A stretch of DNA of 64,000 bases from Shewanella litorisediminis (GTDB lineage: Bacteria > Pseudomonadota > Gammaproteobacteria > Enterobacterales > Shewanellaceae): assembly GCF_016834455.1 (NCBI RefSeq), contig NZ_CP069213.1, positions 112,001-176,000 on the forward strand. The letters are read 5' to 3'. How positions within the stretch are numbered: the stretch's first letter is position 1; each line of letters starts with the position of its first letter. Made by a program: the position numbers and the translations under genes. Below, one piece after another: positions 45,533 through 54,895 of the stretch. Under the pieces are notes generated by a model. The model saw nothing but the letters and a program-made list of their open reading frames with translations, had not been told where the DNA came from and did not search any database.

Positions 45533-48500
45533 ATGGCAAGCCTCTCTCCCTCACTCTGTGCATGGCGCAACTGTGTCAGGCCAAGCCCATTGGCGCTGGC
45601 CGTGGCATTGGTCATTGCTCCCCTTGGTTTTAGTGCCAATGCTGCCCCCGTGGGCAAACTGGATACCCTCAGACAGGAAGGTTCCAGCATCCATATTCAC
45701 ACCGACAGCGGCGTCCTGGTGCAATTGGATGTACTCAAGCCTTCACTTATTCGTATTCAGGCGGGAGCGAACGGCAAGCTCTCCGGTGAAGGCAGCAAGG
45801 CCGCGGCGATTGTGATTAAAAGCGATTACCCGGCGGTGGCCTTTACCCTAAGCGACGAAGGCGACCATCGGCTGCTGAGAACCGAGGCGCTGGCGCTGCG
45901 AATCTACGAGGCGCCGCTGCGCTTCGCCCTGTATCAGGCTGATAATCAAACGCTTATCACCGAGGAATTGCAAAGCCTGGAGCTGGGTGACACCAGCACG
46001 GTACAGACCCTCAGCACAGATGCCGATGAGCGCTTTTTCGGTGGCGGCCAGCAAAACGGTGCCTTCGAGTTCAAGGGCAAGAGCCTGGAAATCTCCTACT
46101 CAGGTGGCTGGGAAGAGGGTGACAGGCCGAGTCCGGCGCCTTTTTATCTGTCGAGCAAGGGCTATGGCGTGCTGCGTAACACCTGGGCCAATGGCAGTTA
46201 TGACTTCAGAAGTAATGACGCCCTGCGCCTCGGCCACGATGAGGCGCGTTTCGATGCCTTCTTCTTTGCCCCCGGCAGCATTCAGCAGGTGCTGGCCGAT
46301 TACACAGAGCTCACCGGCCGCGCCAGACTCATTCCCCGCTGGGCCTTTGAATATGGCGACGCCGACTGCTACAACGACGGCGACAACGTCAAAAAGCCCG
46401 GCACAGTACCCGATGGCTGGAGCGATGGCCCAACAGGAACCACGCCGGATGTGATTGACTCTGTTGCCAAAAAATATCGCGAACACGATATGCCCGGCGG
46501 CTGGATCTTGCCAAACGACGGCTATGGGTGCGGCTATACCGACCTGCCCAGGGTGGTGGAAGGGCTCGCCAAATACGGTTTCCGCACCGGACTGTGGACT
46601 GAAGATGGCGTGGATAAAATTGCCTGGGAAGTGGGCAAGGCGGGCAGCCGCGCCCAAAAGCTCGATGTGGCCTGGACCGGCGAGGGCTACCAGCATGCGC
46701 TGGATGCCAACAAGGCTGCCGCCGATGGCATTCTGGATAACTCAGACTCGCGTCCCTTCCTCTGGACTGTGATGGGCTGGGCCGGCGTTCAGCGCTATGC
46801 GGTGACCTGGACCGGCGATCAGTCCGGCAGCTGGGACTACATCCGCTGGCATATTCCCACTTTGATTGGCTCGGGTCTGTCCGGTCAGGCTTATGCCACC
46901 GGCGATGTGGACGCGATTTTTGGTGGCAGCCCGGAAACCTTCACCCGCGATTTGCAGTGGAAGGCGTTCACCCCGGTGCTGATGGGCATGTCAGGCTGGT
47001 CAAAAGCGGCGCGCAAGCACCCCTGGTGGTTCGATGAGCCCTATCGCAGCATCAACCGCGACTATTTGAAGCTGAAAATGCGCCTCACCCCCTACATGTA
47101 CACCACGGCGTTTGAAACCGAGCAAACCGGCGCGCCCATAGTGCGTGGCCTGATGTGGGACTACAGCGACGACCCCAATGCCAATACCGAGGCGCACAAG
47201 TATCAGTTTTTGCTCGGTAAAGACATGCTGGTGGCACCTGTTTACCGCTCACAGACCGCCAGCAAGGGCTGGCGTGAAGACGTGTACCTGCCCAAGGGCC
47301 AGTGGATTGATTACTGGGACGGCCGGGTGGTGGATGCCTTTGATGGCGGCAAGACCCTGGACTATCCGGTGGATTTGAGCACCATCCCGGTGTTTGTCCG
47401 TGCCGGCGCGATTATCCCCATGTACCCGGAGGCGCTGTACGACGGTGAGAAGCCCAAAGACGTGCTGACGCTGGATATCTACCCCTATGGCGAGTCTGAG
47501 TACCTGATGTACGAAGACGATGGCAACACCCGCCGTTATCAGCAAGGGGAGTTTGCCCGTCAGCGATTTGCGGTGAAGGCGCCTGAGGGCAAGGGCGGTG
47601 ATATCGAGGTCAGCATTGGCGCGGCCGAGGGCAAGTTTGACGGTCAGGATGAAGAGCGGGTCTATGAGTTGTGGCTGCACACCCGCACCAAGCCACAGGC
47701 TGTGCTGCTTGATGGTAAAAAGCTTAAGGCCCTCAAGGATGAAGCAGCCCTTGCCAAGGCCAAGAGCGGCTGGGCTTATTCGGATACCAAGTACGGCACT
47801 GTGCTGGTGAAAACCCACAAGGTGTCGGTGCGTGAAGCGCTTACAATCAAGCTGGAAATTGATGAGTCACAGCAGCTTGCCGCCACCGCCGCTTACCCAG
47901 AGGCGCCCGAGCTTGGCAATGAAATCCCCGCCGACAGCCTGCTGGTGCTCGGCCGCCCAGCCGAAGAAGCGGGTCACCCGCTGGAGAATGCCTTCGACGG
48001 CAACCCGGATACCTGGTTCAGAACCAAGCGCGATCAGGCACAAAAGACAGGTGCCCACGAGTTTACCCTGGCTTTGGGTGAGCGCCGCTTTATCGCCGGG
48101 TTTGAAATCGCCCCCCGGAACGACAAGCATTGGGAGTATGGTCAGGTCGCCGACTATGAGCTGTACCTCGGCGAAAACAATGGCGAGTGGGGCGAACCCG
48201 TGGCCAAGGGCAGGTTGGAAAAATCACAAACCATGCAGAAGGTGGAGTTTGCGCCCAAGCCCGGCAGTCTGCTGCGTTTCAGGGTGCTCAGTACCCAGAA
48301 TGAGCTCGGTAACGACCCCATGGTGACAGCCGCGAGGAAGCAGGGCGGCGCCTATAATGCACTGCTGCCAAAAAGCGTCACCCCAATCACCATCAGCGAC
48401 TTCAAGGTGCTGACAGCGCCTGAGCCCAAGACCCCGAGAACCCAGCTGTTCCTTGCTGAGCTGACGCCGCAACAGCAGGATAAATCCGCTGGTAGCCGTG

Positions 48501-48859
48501 TGGCGCTGAACAGTGCCATCGGTGGCAAGCCCATGAGCATGAACGGCCTTAAGTTCAGTAAGGGGTTGGGGATGGCAGCAAACGGCCGGGTCGATTATCG
48601 CCTCGAAGGCAACTGGCAGCTGCTGCGGGCCGATCTCGGTATCGATGACAGCTGCAAAACCAGGGGTGGCATGCACTTTAAGATATTCGGTGATGGCAAG
48701 CTGATGTATGACTCGGGCCTGATAGAGGCGCCGGCGGTGGTCAAGCCCGAGCTGGATATTCGCGGCGTTGAAACTTTAAGCCTGCAAACCGAAGGCACTG
48801 CCAAGGGTGTTTGCGGCAATTGGGCCAATGCCTCAGTGCTGGGCTGGCCCAAGGGCTGA
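45533..48859 (+). CDS. Exported GH31-family glycosidase with carbohydrate-binding domains
   Basis: 1108 residues. A long signal peptide ends near SANAAPVG. The GH31 (beta/alpha)8 barrel occupies about 230-600; the candidate nucleophile lies in KLDVAWTGEGY and the acid/base in TWTGDQSGSW, followed by GSGLSGQAYATGDVDAIFGG. A GH31 beta-sandwich follows, then a discoidin-like F5/8 type C domain (about 790-930) and a C-terminal NPCBM-like domain ending NWANASVLGW. Residue spacing resembles GH31 enzymes acting on alpha-N-acetylgalactosamine, but this is a tentative match. It is exported, possibly through the type II system encoded at the end of the window. Confidence 0.85.
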   Translation: MASLSPSLCAWRNCVRPSPLALAVALVIAPLGFSANAAPVGKLDTLRQEGSSIHIHTDSGVLVQLDVLKPSLIRIQAGANGKLSGEGSKAAAIVIKSDYPAVAFTLSDEGDHRLLRTEALALRIYEAPLRFALYQADNQTLITEELQSLELGDTSTVQTLSTDADERFFGGGQQNGAFEFKGKSLEISYSGGWEEGDRPSPAPFYLSSKGYGVLRNTWANGSYDFRSNDALRLGHDEARFDAFFFAPGSIQQVLADYTELTGRARLIPRWAFEYGDADCYNDGDNVKKPGTVPDGWSDGPTGTTPDVIDSVAKKYREHDMPGGWILPNDGYGCGYTDLPRVVEGLAKYGFRTGLWTEDGVDKIAWEVGKAGSRAQKLDVAWTGEGYQHALDANKAAADGILDNSDSRPFLWTVMGWAGVQRYAVTWTGDQSGSWDYIRWHIPTLIGSGLSGQAYATGDVDAIFGGSPETFTRDLQWKAFTPVLMGMSGWSKAARKHPWWFDEPYRSINRDYLKLKMRLTPYMYTTAFETEQTGAPIVRGLMWDYSDDPNANTEAHKYQFLLGKDMLVAPVYRSQTASKGWREDVYLPKGQWIDYWDGRVVDAFDGGKTLDYPVDLSTIPVFVRAGAIIPMYPEALYDGEKPKDVLTLDIYPYGESEYLMYEDDGNTRRYQQGEFARQRFAVKAPEGKGGDIEVSIGAAEGKFDGQDEERVYELWLHTRTKPQAVLLDGKKLKALKDEAALAKAKSGWAYSDTKYGTVLVKTHKVSVREALTIKLEIDESQQLAATAAYPEAPELGNEIPADSLLVLGRPAEEAGHPLENAFDGNPDTWFRTKRDQAQKTGAHEFTLALGERRFIAGFEIAPRNDKHWEYGQVADYELYLGENNGEWGEPVAKGRLEKSQTMQKVEFAPKPGSLLRFRVLSTQNELGNDPMVTAARKQGGAYNALLPKSVTPITISDFKVLTAPEPKTPRTQLFLAELTPQQQDKSAGSRVALNSAIGGKPMSMNGLKFSKGLGMAANGRVDYRLEGNWQLLRADLGIDDSCKTRGGMHFKIFGDGKLMYDSGLIEAPAVVKPELDIRGVETLSLQTEGTAKGVCGNWANASVLGWPKG

Positions 48860-48880
48860 AGCCTGTCCGTCACATAAAGC

Positions 48881-48910
48881 AGACCCGGCGTTTCCGGGTC
48901 TACTTTTTTT
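48881..48910 (+). terminator. Terminator after the GH31 gene
   Basis: AGACCCGG and CCGGGTCT form a stem with a short loop, followed by ACTTTTTTT. It lies between convergent genes. Confidence 0.85.
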
Positions 48911-48946
48911 ATGCGGCGAGCCTTTGCACTTGTTAAAAGCAGGGCG

Positions 48947-49885
48947 TTATAGCAGCTGATGGCCCAGATACACCTTCAGTTGACTGTGTCTGTCACTCAG
49001 GGCCTTCAGCGCCAACAGGCTTTTGCGGTTTTGCCGCTGATCCCGGGTGAAGTCGCCGGGTTCGACACCCTGTTGCCATCCCCATGCCGTATGGCAGGTA
49101 TCGCCAACAATCAACACGGGTCCATCAAGGGTATTGAGCACATAGGCGGTGCTGCCTTCGGTATGCCCCGGACTGGGCAGAGCGAAGACGCTGGCGTCAC
49201 CAAAAATATCTATTGCTTCGCCTTTATCGAAACCCCATTCATTCAGCGGCGGTCTGCCCGACAGCAGGGCATCTGTTGCCGCCTGGGTCATATGATTCTG
49301 GGGACTCAGGCTCAGATGTTCGTTGCGGCCAACATAGAGTGGGATATCAGCAGGGAGATCCGGCAGGCCGCTGATATGGTCCAGATGCAGGTGGGTCAGA
49401 AAGATACCGCTCAGGGGCTTGCCGCCTGATGCAATTTCACCGCTGCTTTGCAGCAGTTGGATTTTTCCGAGGCCAAATGCCTGGAAGAGTTCAGCTGGTA
49501 CACCATGCCGGGCGGGCGCCTCCAGTAATCCCTGCGCCACGCCGGTATCGATAAAAAAGCGGCCATGCTGTGGGTGCGTAAATTCATACAGGTAAACCTG
49601 AATGGGTTCATCCCCATCTGTCTTCCCGGCCGCTTTGGCGGCGGGAGCCTCAAGATTGAGTAAGCCCCTCAGCGGCACCTGCCAGTTGGCGCTGCTGTGG
49701 GCGCTGAAGCCCAGGCGACCTGATGTGGCGAGGCTCGCTTCCATCTCGGCCAGGCTCACGGGCGTGCCCAGCACGGCAGCCTGGCTGGTGTGCTGGGTTT
49801 GCGGCGCGCCGCCGTCGGCAGCAAAAAGTGGGCTTGCCGTCATCAGGCCGAGCAGTAACGTGGCGGTAAGGTATCGGGTCGTCAT
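48947..49885 (-). CDS. Exported metallo-beta-lactamase-fold hydrolase
   Basis: 312 residues. A signal peptide ends near FAADGGAP. The metal-binding motif HLHLDHISGL (about residue 166) is complete, followed by SPGHTEGSTAYV, GDTCHTAWG and a terminal LGHQLL. Family members include quorum-signal lactonases and various hydrolases; export to the periplasm suggests an extracytoplasmic substrate. It is divergent from a LysR-type regulator gene with a shared promoter region, the usual arrangement for local control. Confidence 0.85.
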   Translation of the reverse strand: MTTRYLTATLLLGLMTASPLFAADGGAPQTQHTSQAAVLGTPVSLAEMEASLATSGRLGFSAHSSANWQVPLRGLLNLEAPAAKAAGKTDGDEPIQVYLYEFTHPQHGRFFIDTGVAQGLLEAPARHGVPAELFQAFGLGKIQLLQSSGEIASGGKPLSGIFLTHLHLDHISGLPDLPADIPLYVGRNEHLSLSPQNHMTQAATDALLSGRPPLNEWGFDKGEAIDIFGDASVFALPSPGHTEGSTAYVLNTLDGPVLIVGDTCHTAWGWQQGVEPGDFTRDQRQNRKSLLALKALSDRHSQLKVYLGHQLL

Positions 49886-49960
49886 ATTCCATCCTTGCGG
49901 TTTTAGGGCTGTTTTGGTGGTAAGGCTATGCTTTCATGGATGGACATTGGCCTCAATTGG

Positions 49961-49983
49961 CGAATATCGTATGTGGGTATTCG
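49961..49983. promoter_or_regulatory. LysR-type operator candidate
   Basis: CGAATA-N11-TATTCG is a perfect six-base inverted repeat spaced like LysR-type boxes (T-N11-A). It lies between the two divergent genes, 20 bases before the regulator's ATG and 76 bases from the other start codon, where autorepression and activation of the hydrolase gene would both be possible. Confidence 0.6.
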
Positions 49984-50002
49984 TTTTTGGATGGAGTATG
50001 GG

Positions 50003-50911
50003 ATGAAGCAGGGTTTGAACTGGGAAGACATTCGTCTGTTTGTGGCGGTGGCCGAGCTTGGCAGTTTCAGCGCAGCGGCAAGACAACTGGGCCTGGGGCA
50101 ACCCACCCTGAGTCGGAGAATCGCAGAGCTTGAGGGGCAATTGGGTGAGCCCTTGTTCATCCGTCAATCCCAGGGCTGTGACCTCGCACCGGCGGGGTTG
50201 CGGCTGTTACCGGCCGCGGCCCAGATGGCCCAATGGGCCCACGATGCAGAGGTGAGCCTTGCCAGACCTTCAGAGCGCGTCGCCGGCAAGGTGCGTATTA
50301 CCGCCCCCCCGGGGATAGCACTGACCTTGCTGACTCAACTGGCGCAGGGGCTGAGGGGGCGTTTTCCTGCATTGACGCTGGAAGTGCTGTCGTCCACCCA
50401 GATGCTCGATTTGTCCCGGGGGGAGGCGGATATCGCCCTTCGCACCCAAAAAGTGGTTGAGCCCGGGCTGCTGACTGTTGGCAAGATACTGAGTAACCCC
50501 GGGTTTTATGGTAGTCGGGACTATGAAGCATCACTGCCACCGGGAGCGACAATCTCGGATCTCGCACTCATCTGCTGGAGTGAGGACCAGGGGCATTTCA
50601 GGATAAACCGTGAATTGCATCGCCTGTTACCTGGGTTTAAACCCGTCTTTGCCAGCGACGACTTCAATGTGCAATTGGGGGCTTGTGTGCAGGGACTGGG
50701 CGCCATGGTGCTCTATGACGCCTTGATGTCGCATCCCATGTTGAGTTCATTGGTACGCTTGCCCGTGCCTTTTGACAGTGAGTATCGCGGTGAAATCTTC
50801 ATTCAGGTACATAAGCGACTGCACGGCTTACCAAGGATAATGGCGGTACTGGACGAGCTTGAGTGCTTTGGTCGCGACATCGCCGGGTATGAGGGGCAGG
50901 CTGAGGTGTAA
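50003..50911 (+). CDS. LysR-family transcriptional regulator
   Basis: 302 residues. The N-terminal helix-turn-helix reads NWEDIRLFVAVAELGSFSAA and ARQLGLGQPTLSRRIAELE (about 7-45). The effector domain (about 90-295) has KVRITAPPGIALTLLTQLA and GADIALRT-like motifs (GEADIALRT). The frame is open from 49928, but ATG 50003 has GGAG six bases upstream and gives the standard length. It is divergent from the metallo-hydrolase gene and probably controls it. Confidence 0.92.
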   Translation: MKQGLNWEDIRLFVAVAELGSFSAAARQLGLGQPTLSRRIAELEGQLGEPLFIRQSQGCDLAPAGLRLLPAAAQMAQWAHDAEVSLARPSERVAGKVRITAPPGIALTLLTQLAQGLRGRFPALTLEVLSSTQMLDLSRGEADIALRTQKVVEPGLLTVGKILSNPGFYGSRDYEASLPPGATISDLALICWSEDQGHFRINRELHRLLPGFKPVFASDDFNVQLGACVQGLGAMVLYDALMSHPMLSSLVRLPVPFDSEYRGEIFIQVHKRLHGLPRIMAVLDELECFGRDIAGYEGQAEV

Positions 50912-51178
50912 GCCGTGGATAATCAGGGGGAAATTACCTGCCCCTGTGGAAATGCTGAACCTGTTCGCTAGACCTGTGGGTATCAAGAACTTTTGGTATC
51001 AAGAGTTTGCGTGGCTCGAGGCTAAACTGCTGTCGTTGCAGGGGCTGACTCTACTGACCCATCAAAGGTGGTGGAGATTCCAGCCATTTATGGGCTGTCT
51101 GGTTGCTGCAAAGCCTGAGCTTGTTTGATGTCATCTCCTGTTTGGGCGTCCGGAATCAAGGTCGAGGTCTGACAGGAA

Positions 51179-51208
51179 TAAAAAAGCCGGGCAAGCCCGG
51201 CTTTTTTA
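51179..51208 (-). terminator. Terminator of the M14 peptidase gene
   Basis: AAAAAAGCCGGGC and GCCCGGCTTTTTT form a stem with a two-base loop; the minus-strand T-run follows the M14 gene end at 51211. The 299-base stretch between it and the LysR gene shows no other feature. Confidence 0.88.
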
Positions 51209-51210
51209 CA

Positions 51211-53043
51211 TCAGAAGCTGCGATATACGGGGTACTTGAGGTACTCCCGATCGAAGTAAGGGCTCTTTTCATAGAACCAGCGCAGGCGGGCACTTGGGTC
51301 TGCGGCAAAGGCGGGATCCTTGAGGGCTTCCTCAAAGGCCTTTTTCAGCTCTGGGTCTTCGGCCAACATCTTTGCTGCCATGGGCTCTACTGCATACTGC
51401 TCCATGTATTCGGTGCGGGTGAAAATGGGGTTGAACAGGCCCCACTGCAGCAGTGAGTCGGGGGACTGGGGTTCCAGCAGCAAAATGGCGAGGTCGCCCA
51501 GCGCCTGCTCTGTGCTGATTTTGATGGTGCCCACCGGCAGAGTGGCCTCCACCTTGTTCAGGCTGACGTCGGCGCTGACTCGCTGGCGGCCTTCATAGTC
51601 TTTGGTGCCAAACTGGGGATTGCTGAAACTGTACTGGCCCAATGTCAGTTGCTGGGGCTGCTGCAAGCGCTCATAACGTATGCCGTGTATTTCGAGTTTA
51701 CCTATGACCTCCTGCCATTGGGGCAACACATAATAGGCCTCAGGGCGGCTGACGCTGATGTCCGGCACCGTATTGCCCATTACGGGCAACTGCTCGTAGA
51801 GCACAGGTTCACCGGTCCAGCGCACGACCTCTGCACCGGAAATGGGGCTCTTTTCCACCCGATAACCTATGCCTTTAAAATCCCAGCCCTTTGGCTGCAG
51901 TGTTTCTTTCCAGGTCAGAGTAACCTTCTCCGGAAAGGCAAAACTGTCGGCCATGATGGCGGCCTTGAGCGCAGTCGCCTGCTCGCCCACCGTTTTAAGG
52001 GTTTGCTCCAGCATTACATAGGTGCCCAGTACCCTTTGCTTGAAGGGCTTGAGGCTGTGGTTTTCAATCAGGATAGTCGGCAGGTGGCGGGCATCACCGT
52101 AGCCGTTGGAGTAGCGGGGCGATGCGCTCCACAGCGACATACCCTTGGTGATATCGCTGTTATCCAGCGCAAACACCAGAGGGCCGGGAATATGGCCTGC
52201 CTTGGTCAGGGCCGCTTCGATTTCCGGGCGGTATTCGCCGTCAAGCCAGGCAAAGGCGGCCGGACTCAGTCCCTGACTCAGGTTATAACCAAAGGTCACA
52301 TCGTACTGATAGTCGATGCCGTCGGTGACGTGTACATCGATGTAGAGGCTCGGATTCCAGTCGTTGATGGCGGTCAGCATCAACTGCATCTCTTTGGTGT
52401 CGGCCTTGGCGTAGTCGCGGTTGAGATTCAGATTACGGGCGTTTGTACGCCAGCCCATGGTGACGGGGCCGCGCTGGTTTACCCGGTTATATTCGCTGGC
52501 GCGCTCGTGGGCATCCACGCTGAAGATGGGCACGAAAAGCAGGTTCGCGTCATCGAGCAGGGCACTCTTGCCGCCCATTTCGATATCCCGCAGCAGCATC
52601 ATGCCCGCGTCCTTGCCATCAATTTCCCCTGAATGGATCCCGGCCTGCACCAGCACACTGGGCTTGCCATGTTTCTCCAGCTTGCCCGGCGTAGCTGCGC
52701 CTTCTTTACTGGCAACTATCATCCAGATGTCCCGTCCCTGGGGACTCTTGCCGAGGCTCACCTTGGACAGGTACTTGCTGCGTTTTACCAGCTTATCGAG
52801 CCAGGCCATGGTGGCCTCGTAGTCTGGGCTTTCGAGGCCGCCGCTTTGCTCGAAAGGTGTGGCCCATTTGCTGTCTCTTGGCTGCATCAGGGCTTCGCTG
52901 GCACCTTGCCAGGCCTCAATGGGGGGCAGCACGGCATCGTTAACAAATTGATTGGCAATAACAGGTGTGGCCCAGGCAGGAGCTGCGCTCAGCAAGGCCA
53001 CAGAAAGCAGGGTGAGAGACGATTTAAGGGGAAGAAATTGCAT
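51211..53043 (-). CDS. Exported M14-family zinc carboxypeptidase
   Basis: 610 residues. A signal peptide ends at AWA near residue 26. The M14 zinc site has AGIHSGEIDGKD (His and Glu, about 135-139), the third ligand His in YIDVHVTDG, and substrate-binding RNLNLNRDYAK. The catalytic glutamate is expected near NEHS... and is plausibly in TILIENHSLKPF, where many M14-like proteins place it. The rest is a long C-terminal beta-rich region, more than usual for simple carboxypeptidases. Secreted peptidases of this type are common in marine bacteria. Confidence 0.85.
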   Translation of the reverse strand: MQFLPLKSSLTLLSVALLSAAPAWATPVIANQFVNDAVLPPIEAWQGASEALMQPRDSKWATPFEQSGGLESPDYEATMAWLDKLVKRSKYLSKVSLGKSPQGRDIWMIVASKEGAATPGKLEKHGKPSVLVQAGIHSGEIDGKDAGMMLLRDIEMGGKSALLDDANLLFVPIFSVDAHERASEYNRVNQRGPVTMGWRTNARNLNLNRDYAKADTKEMQLMLTAINDWNPSLYIDVHVTDGIDYQYDVTFGYNLSQGLSPAAFAWLDGEYRPEIEAALTKAGHIPGPLVFALDNSDITKGMSLWSASPRYSNGYGDARHLPTILIENHSLKPFKQRVLGTYVMLEQTLKTVGEQATALKAAIMADSFAFPEKVTLTWKETLQPKGWDFKGIGYRVEKSPISGAEVVRWTGEPVLYEQLPVMGNTVPDISVSRPEAYYVLPQWQEVIGKLEIHGIRYERLQQPQQLTLGQYSFSNPQFGTKDYEGRQRVSADVSLNKVEATLPVGTIKISTEQALGDLAILLLEPQSPDSLLQWGLFNPIFTRTEYMEQYAVEPMAAKMLAEDPELKKAFEEALKDPAFAADPSARLRWFYEKSPYFDREYLKYPVYRSF

Positions 53044-53272
53044 GGAACAGGCCTTTTGGGGCGATAAAAATCAAAGGCCTATCTTTTCTTAATTCAGGGG
53101 GCTTCGCAAGAGGGCAGACTCATTCCTCTCACAGGAAATCCATTCAGCCTTCGGTTGATGAAGCGGTTGGATGCCACAACTATCCCGAGTGAAAACATCG
53201 CGGCCGGGACTCAGGCTAAAGCGCACTTGGGATCCGATGGCCAACAAGCTGGTTTCGTCGTCGCGGATGACG

Positions 53273-53677
53273 CTATTCGTCGGATTGGGTGACCGAAATT
53301 TTGCTGACGCCGGCGGCTTTTACTCTATCTATTACACCCACCACAGTACCGTGCAGGGTTTCGCCATCGGCCTGTATAAGTATTGCCGCCCCCGGGGCTT
53401 CTGCGAGTTTGCGCTCTATGTTGGCGGTGATCCTTTCCATGTCGACCTGACGCCCTTCCATGGTTACAAGCCCGGTTTTACTGACGGTGATCAGCACGTT
53501 ATCGCCCTTGGCACGGGACTTTTGCGCCGACTCGGGCTTGTTGTAGTCAATGCCCATGGGCTTGACGAATGAGGTGGTCACAATAAAGAAAATCAACATG
53601 ATGAAAATGATATCCAGCATGGGGGTCATGTCGACCTTGGCTTCTTCATGCTCGGCAGCGTATTTTTTAAATGCCAT
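53273..53677 (-). CDS. exbD: Orphan ExbD/TolR-family protein
   Basis: 134 residues. One membrane segment (about 18-38: MLDIIFIMLIFFIVTTSF) carries Asp22, the essential proton-path residue of ExbD and TolR. The periplasmic domain follows (VLITVSKTGLVTMEGRQVD, then AAILIQADGETLHGTVVGVID). It normally works with ExbB to drive TonB-dependent uptake, or with TolQ. No ExbB/TolQ or TonB gene adjoins it. A clear ribosome site (AAGGGGG) precedes the ATG, so it is probably expressed. Confidence 0.88.
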   Translation of the reverse strand: MAFKKYAAEHEEAKVDMTPMLDIIFIMLIFFIVTTSFVKPMGIDYNKPESAQKSRAKGDNVLITVSKTGLVTMEGRQVDMERITANIERKLAEAPGAAILIQADGETLHGTVVGVIDRVKAAGVSKISVTQSDE

Positions 53678-53966
53678 ATCAATTCCCCCTTTTCAGCTGT
53701 CACTTTACTGCGCAGATGGTGCTATACCGATGAGGGTTTGCGCGGAAAAGAAACTGATAATTTATACATCGCATTGTCCTAATGGAATGTCCAACGCTTT
53801 TCGCCACGTATCAGTGAGTGAATGCTAAATCAGTGACGGGGCTCACTTTTATGGGGGATTTTTGAGGCGGCGAAAGGAGGTGTGGTCATGGGCTGGCTTC
53901 GTTGCTTAAGTCGGGGTGCAAGGCCAGGATAGCCAACAGGCCCCGAACATTTGCAAAAAAACGGCG

Positions 53967-54374
53967 TTACTTGCGGGAAGGTTCAAATGCCTCGTAGCGG
54001 GGAAGGCTGGCATCCAGGTCGTCCCAGTTGGCTTTTGAGGTGACGAAATTGTGAGACAGGGGACGCTCGCAGATGTCGGAATCGAGGGAGCCAATTCGCA
54101 GACGATAACGGCCCGGATACTTGGCGTTGGCGCTGTAAAGGGGAGAGGCGCAGACTCTACAAAAATACTTGCGCTTGCCCGGTTCGCTCTCGTAGAAGGT
54201 CAGCATGTTGTCGGAATCACTGAGCTGTAAATCTTTTGCTTCAATAAAGCCATTGGTGGCATAGGCACTGCCGGTGGATTTGCGGCACAGGGAACAGTGA
54301 CAGTGAATAATGTCGCTGATAGCCCCATTCAGGCTGTACTGAATCGCACCGCACAAACAACTCCCTTTGTACAT
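53967..54374 (-). CDS. GFA-domain protein
   Basis: 135 residues, the length of small GFA (formaldehyde-activating-like) proteins. The zinc-binding cysteines are CLCGAIQY, HCHCSLCRKSTG and CRVCASPLY. The founding member binds glutathione and formaldehyde; most relatives, including this one, have unknown substrates. A GAGGACGTT ribosome site precedes ATG 54374. It stands between exbD and a small gene of unknown function. Confidence 0.88.
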   Translation of the reverse strand: MYKGSCLCGAIQYSLNGAISDIIHCHCSLCRKSTGSAYATNGFIEAKDLQLSDSDNMLTFYESEPGKRKYFCRVCASPLYSANAKYPGRYRLRIGSLDSDICERPLSHNFVTSKANWDDLDASLPRYEAFEPSRK

Positions 54375-54442
54375 AACGTCCTCTGAAATCTGATAAGTAT
54401 GAGCCAGGGTGGCTCGTTATTTTAACCGTTCATCAGGATTGT

Positions 54443-54664
54443 CTAAAGCGGATAAACCTTCGGATGGCTTGCACTGGCGTGCTCATGGAAGAGGTCATCC
54501 AAATAGGTGGCCAATTCTTCGGGCTTCAATGCGGCGGGGATGATGACGTCATAAACAGGGCGTCTCATACCCGTGCCGGACACCAGAAATAAGTGCCACG
54601 CTCCATTTTCACGGTGTACTGACATACGTTTGCCAAATACATCAAAGAGGTAGCTTTCTGTCAT
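54443..54664 (-). CDS. Small conserved protein of unknown function
   Basis: 73 residues from ATG 54664; the frame is open 11 codons further, but the family-like sequence begins MTESYLFDVFGKRMSV. It continues WHLFLVSGTGMRRP, DVIIPAALKPEELATYLDDL and ends FHEHASASHPKVYPL. This pattern recalls a widespread family of about 72 residues in Pseudomonas and Vibrio whose function is unknown. There is no signal peptide. Confidence 0.65.
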   Translation of the reverse strand: MTESYLFDVFGKRMSVHRENGAWHLFLVSGTGMRRPVYDVIIPAALKPEELATYLDDLFHEHASASHPKVYPL

Positions 54665-54844
54665 GGTTGGTCCCGGTGATAGTTTGTGTGCTGGCATCTA
54701 TGGTGGATTGATAGTGGAATAGCTTTGATGCGCTTTCAACAGCAATTTTGTGCTGATTAAAACAACAGAGGTTTATCCCTGGCGGTGCCTTAGGGAGTTG
54801 GGGGCATCAGAGCGTTTGCCTCAGGAATCATTTGGTGCGGACAA

Positions 54845-54873
54845 TAAAAACGGCTCCCAAAGGAGCCGTTTTA
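54845..54873 (-). terminator. Terminator of pckA
   Basis: AAAACGGCTCC and GGAGCCGTTTT pair around a short loop, followed on the minus strand by a T-run. It lies 23 bases beyond the pckA stop. Confidence 0.88.
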
Positions 54874-54895
54874 ACTGTCTTACTTCAAGACGCTA

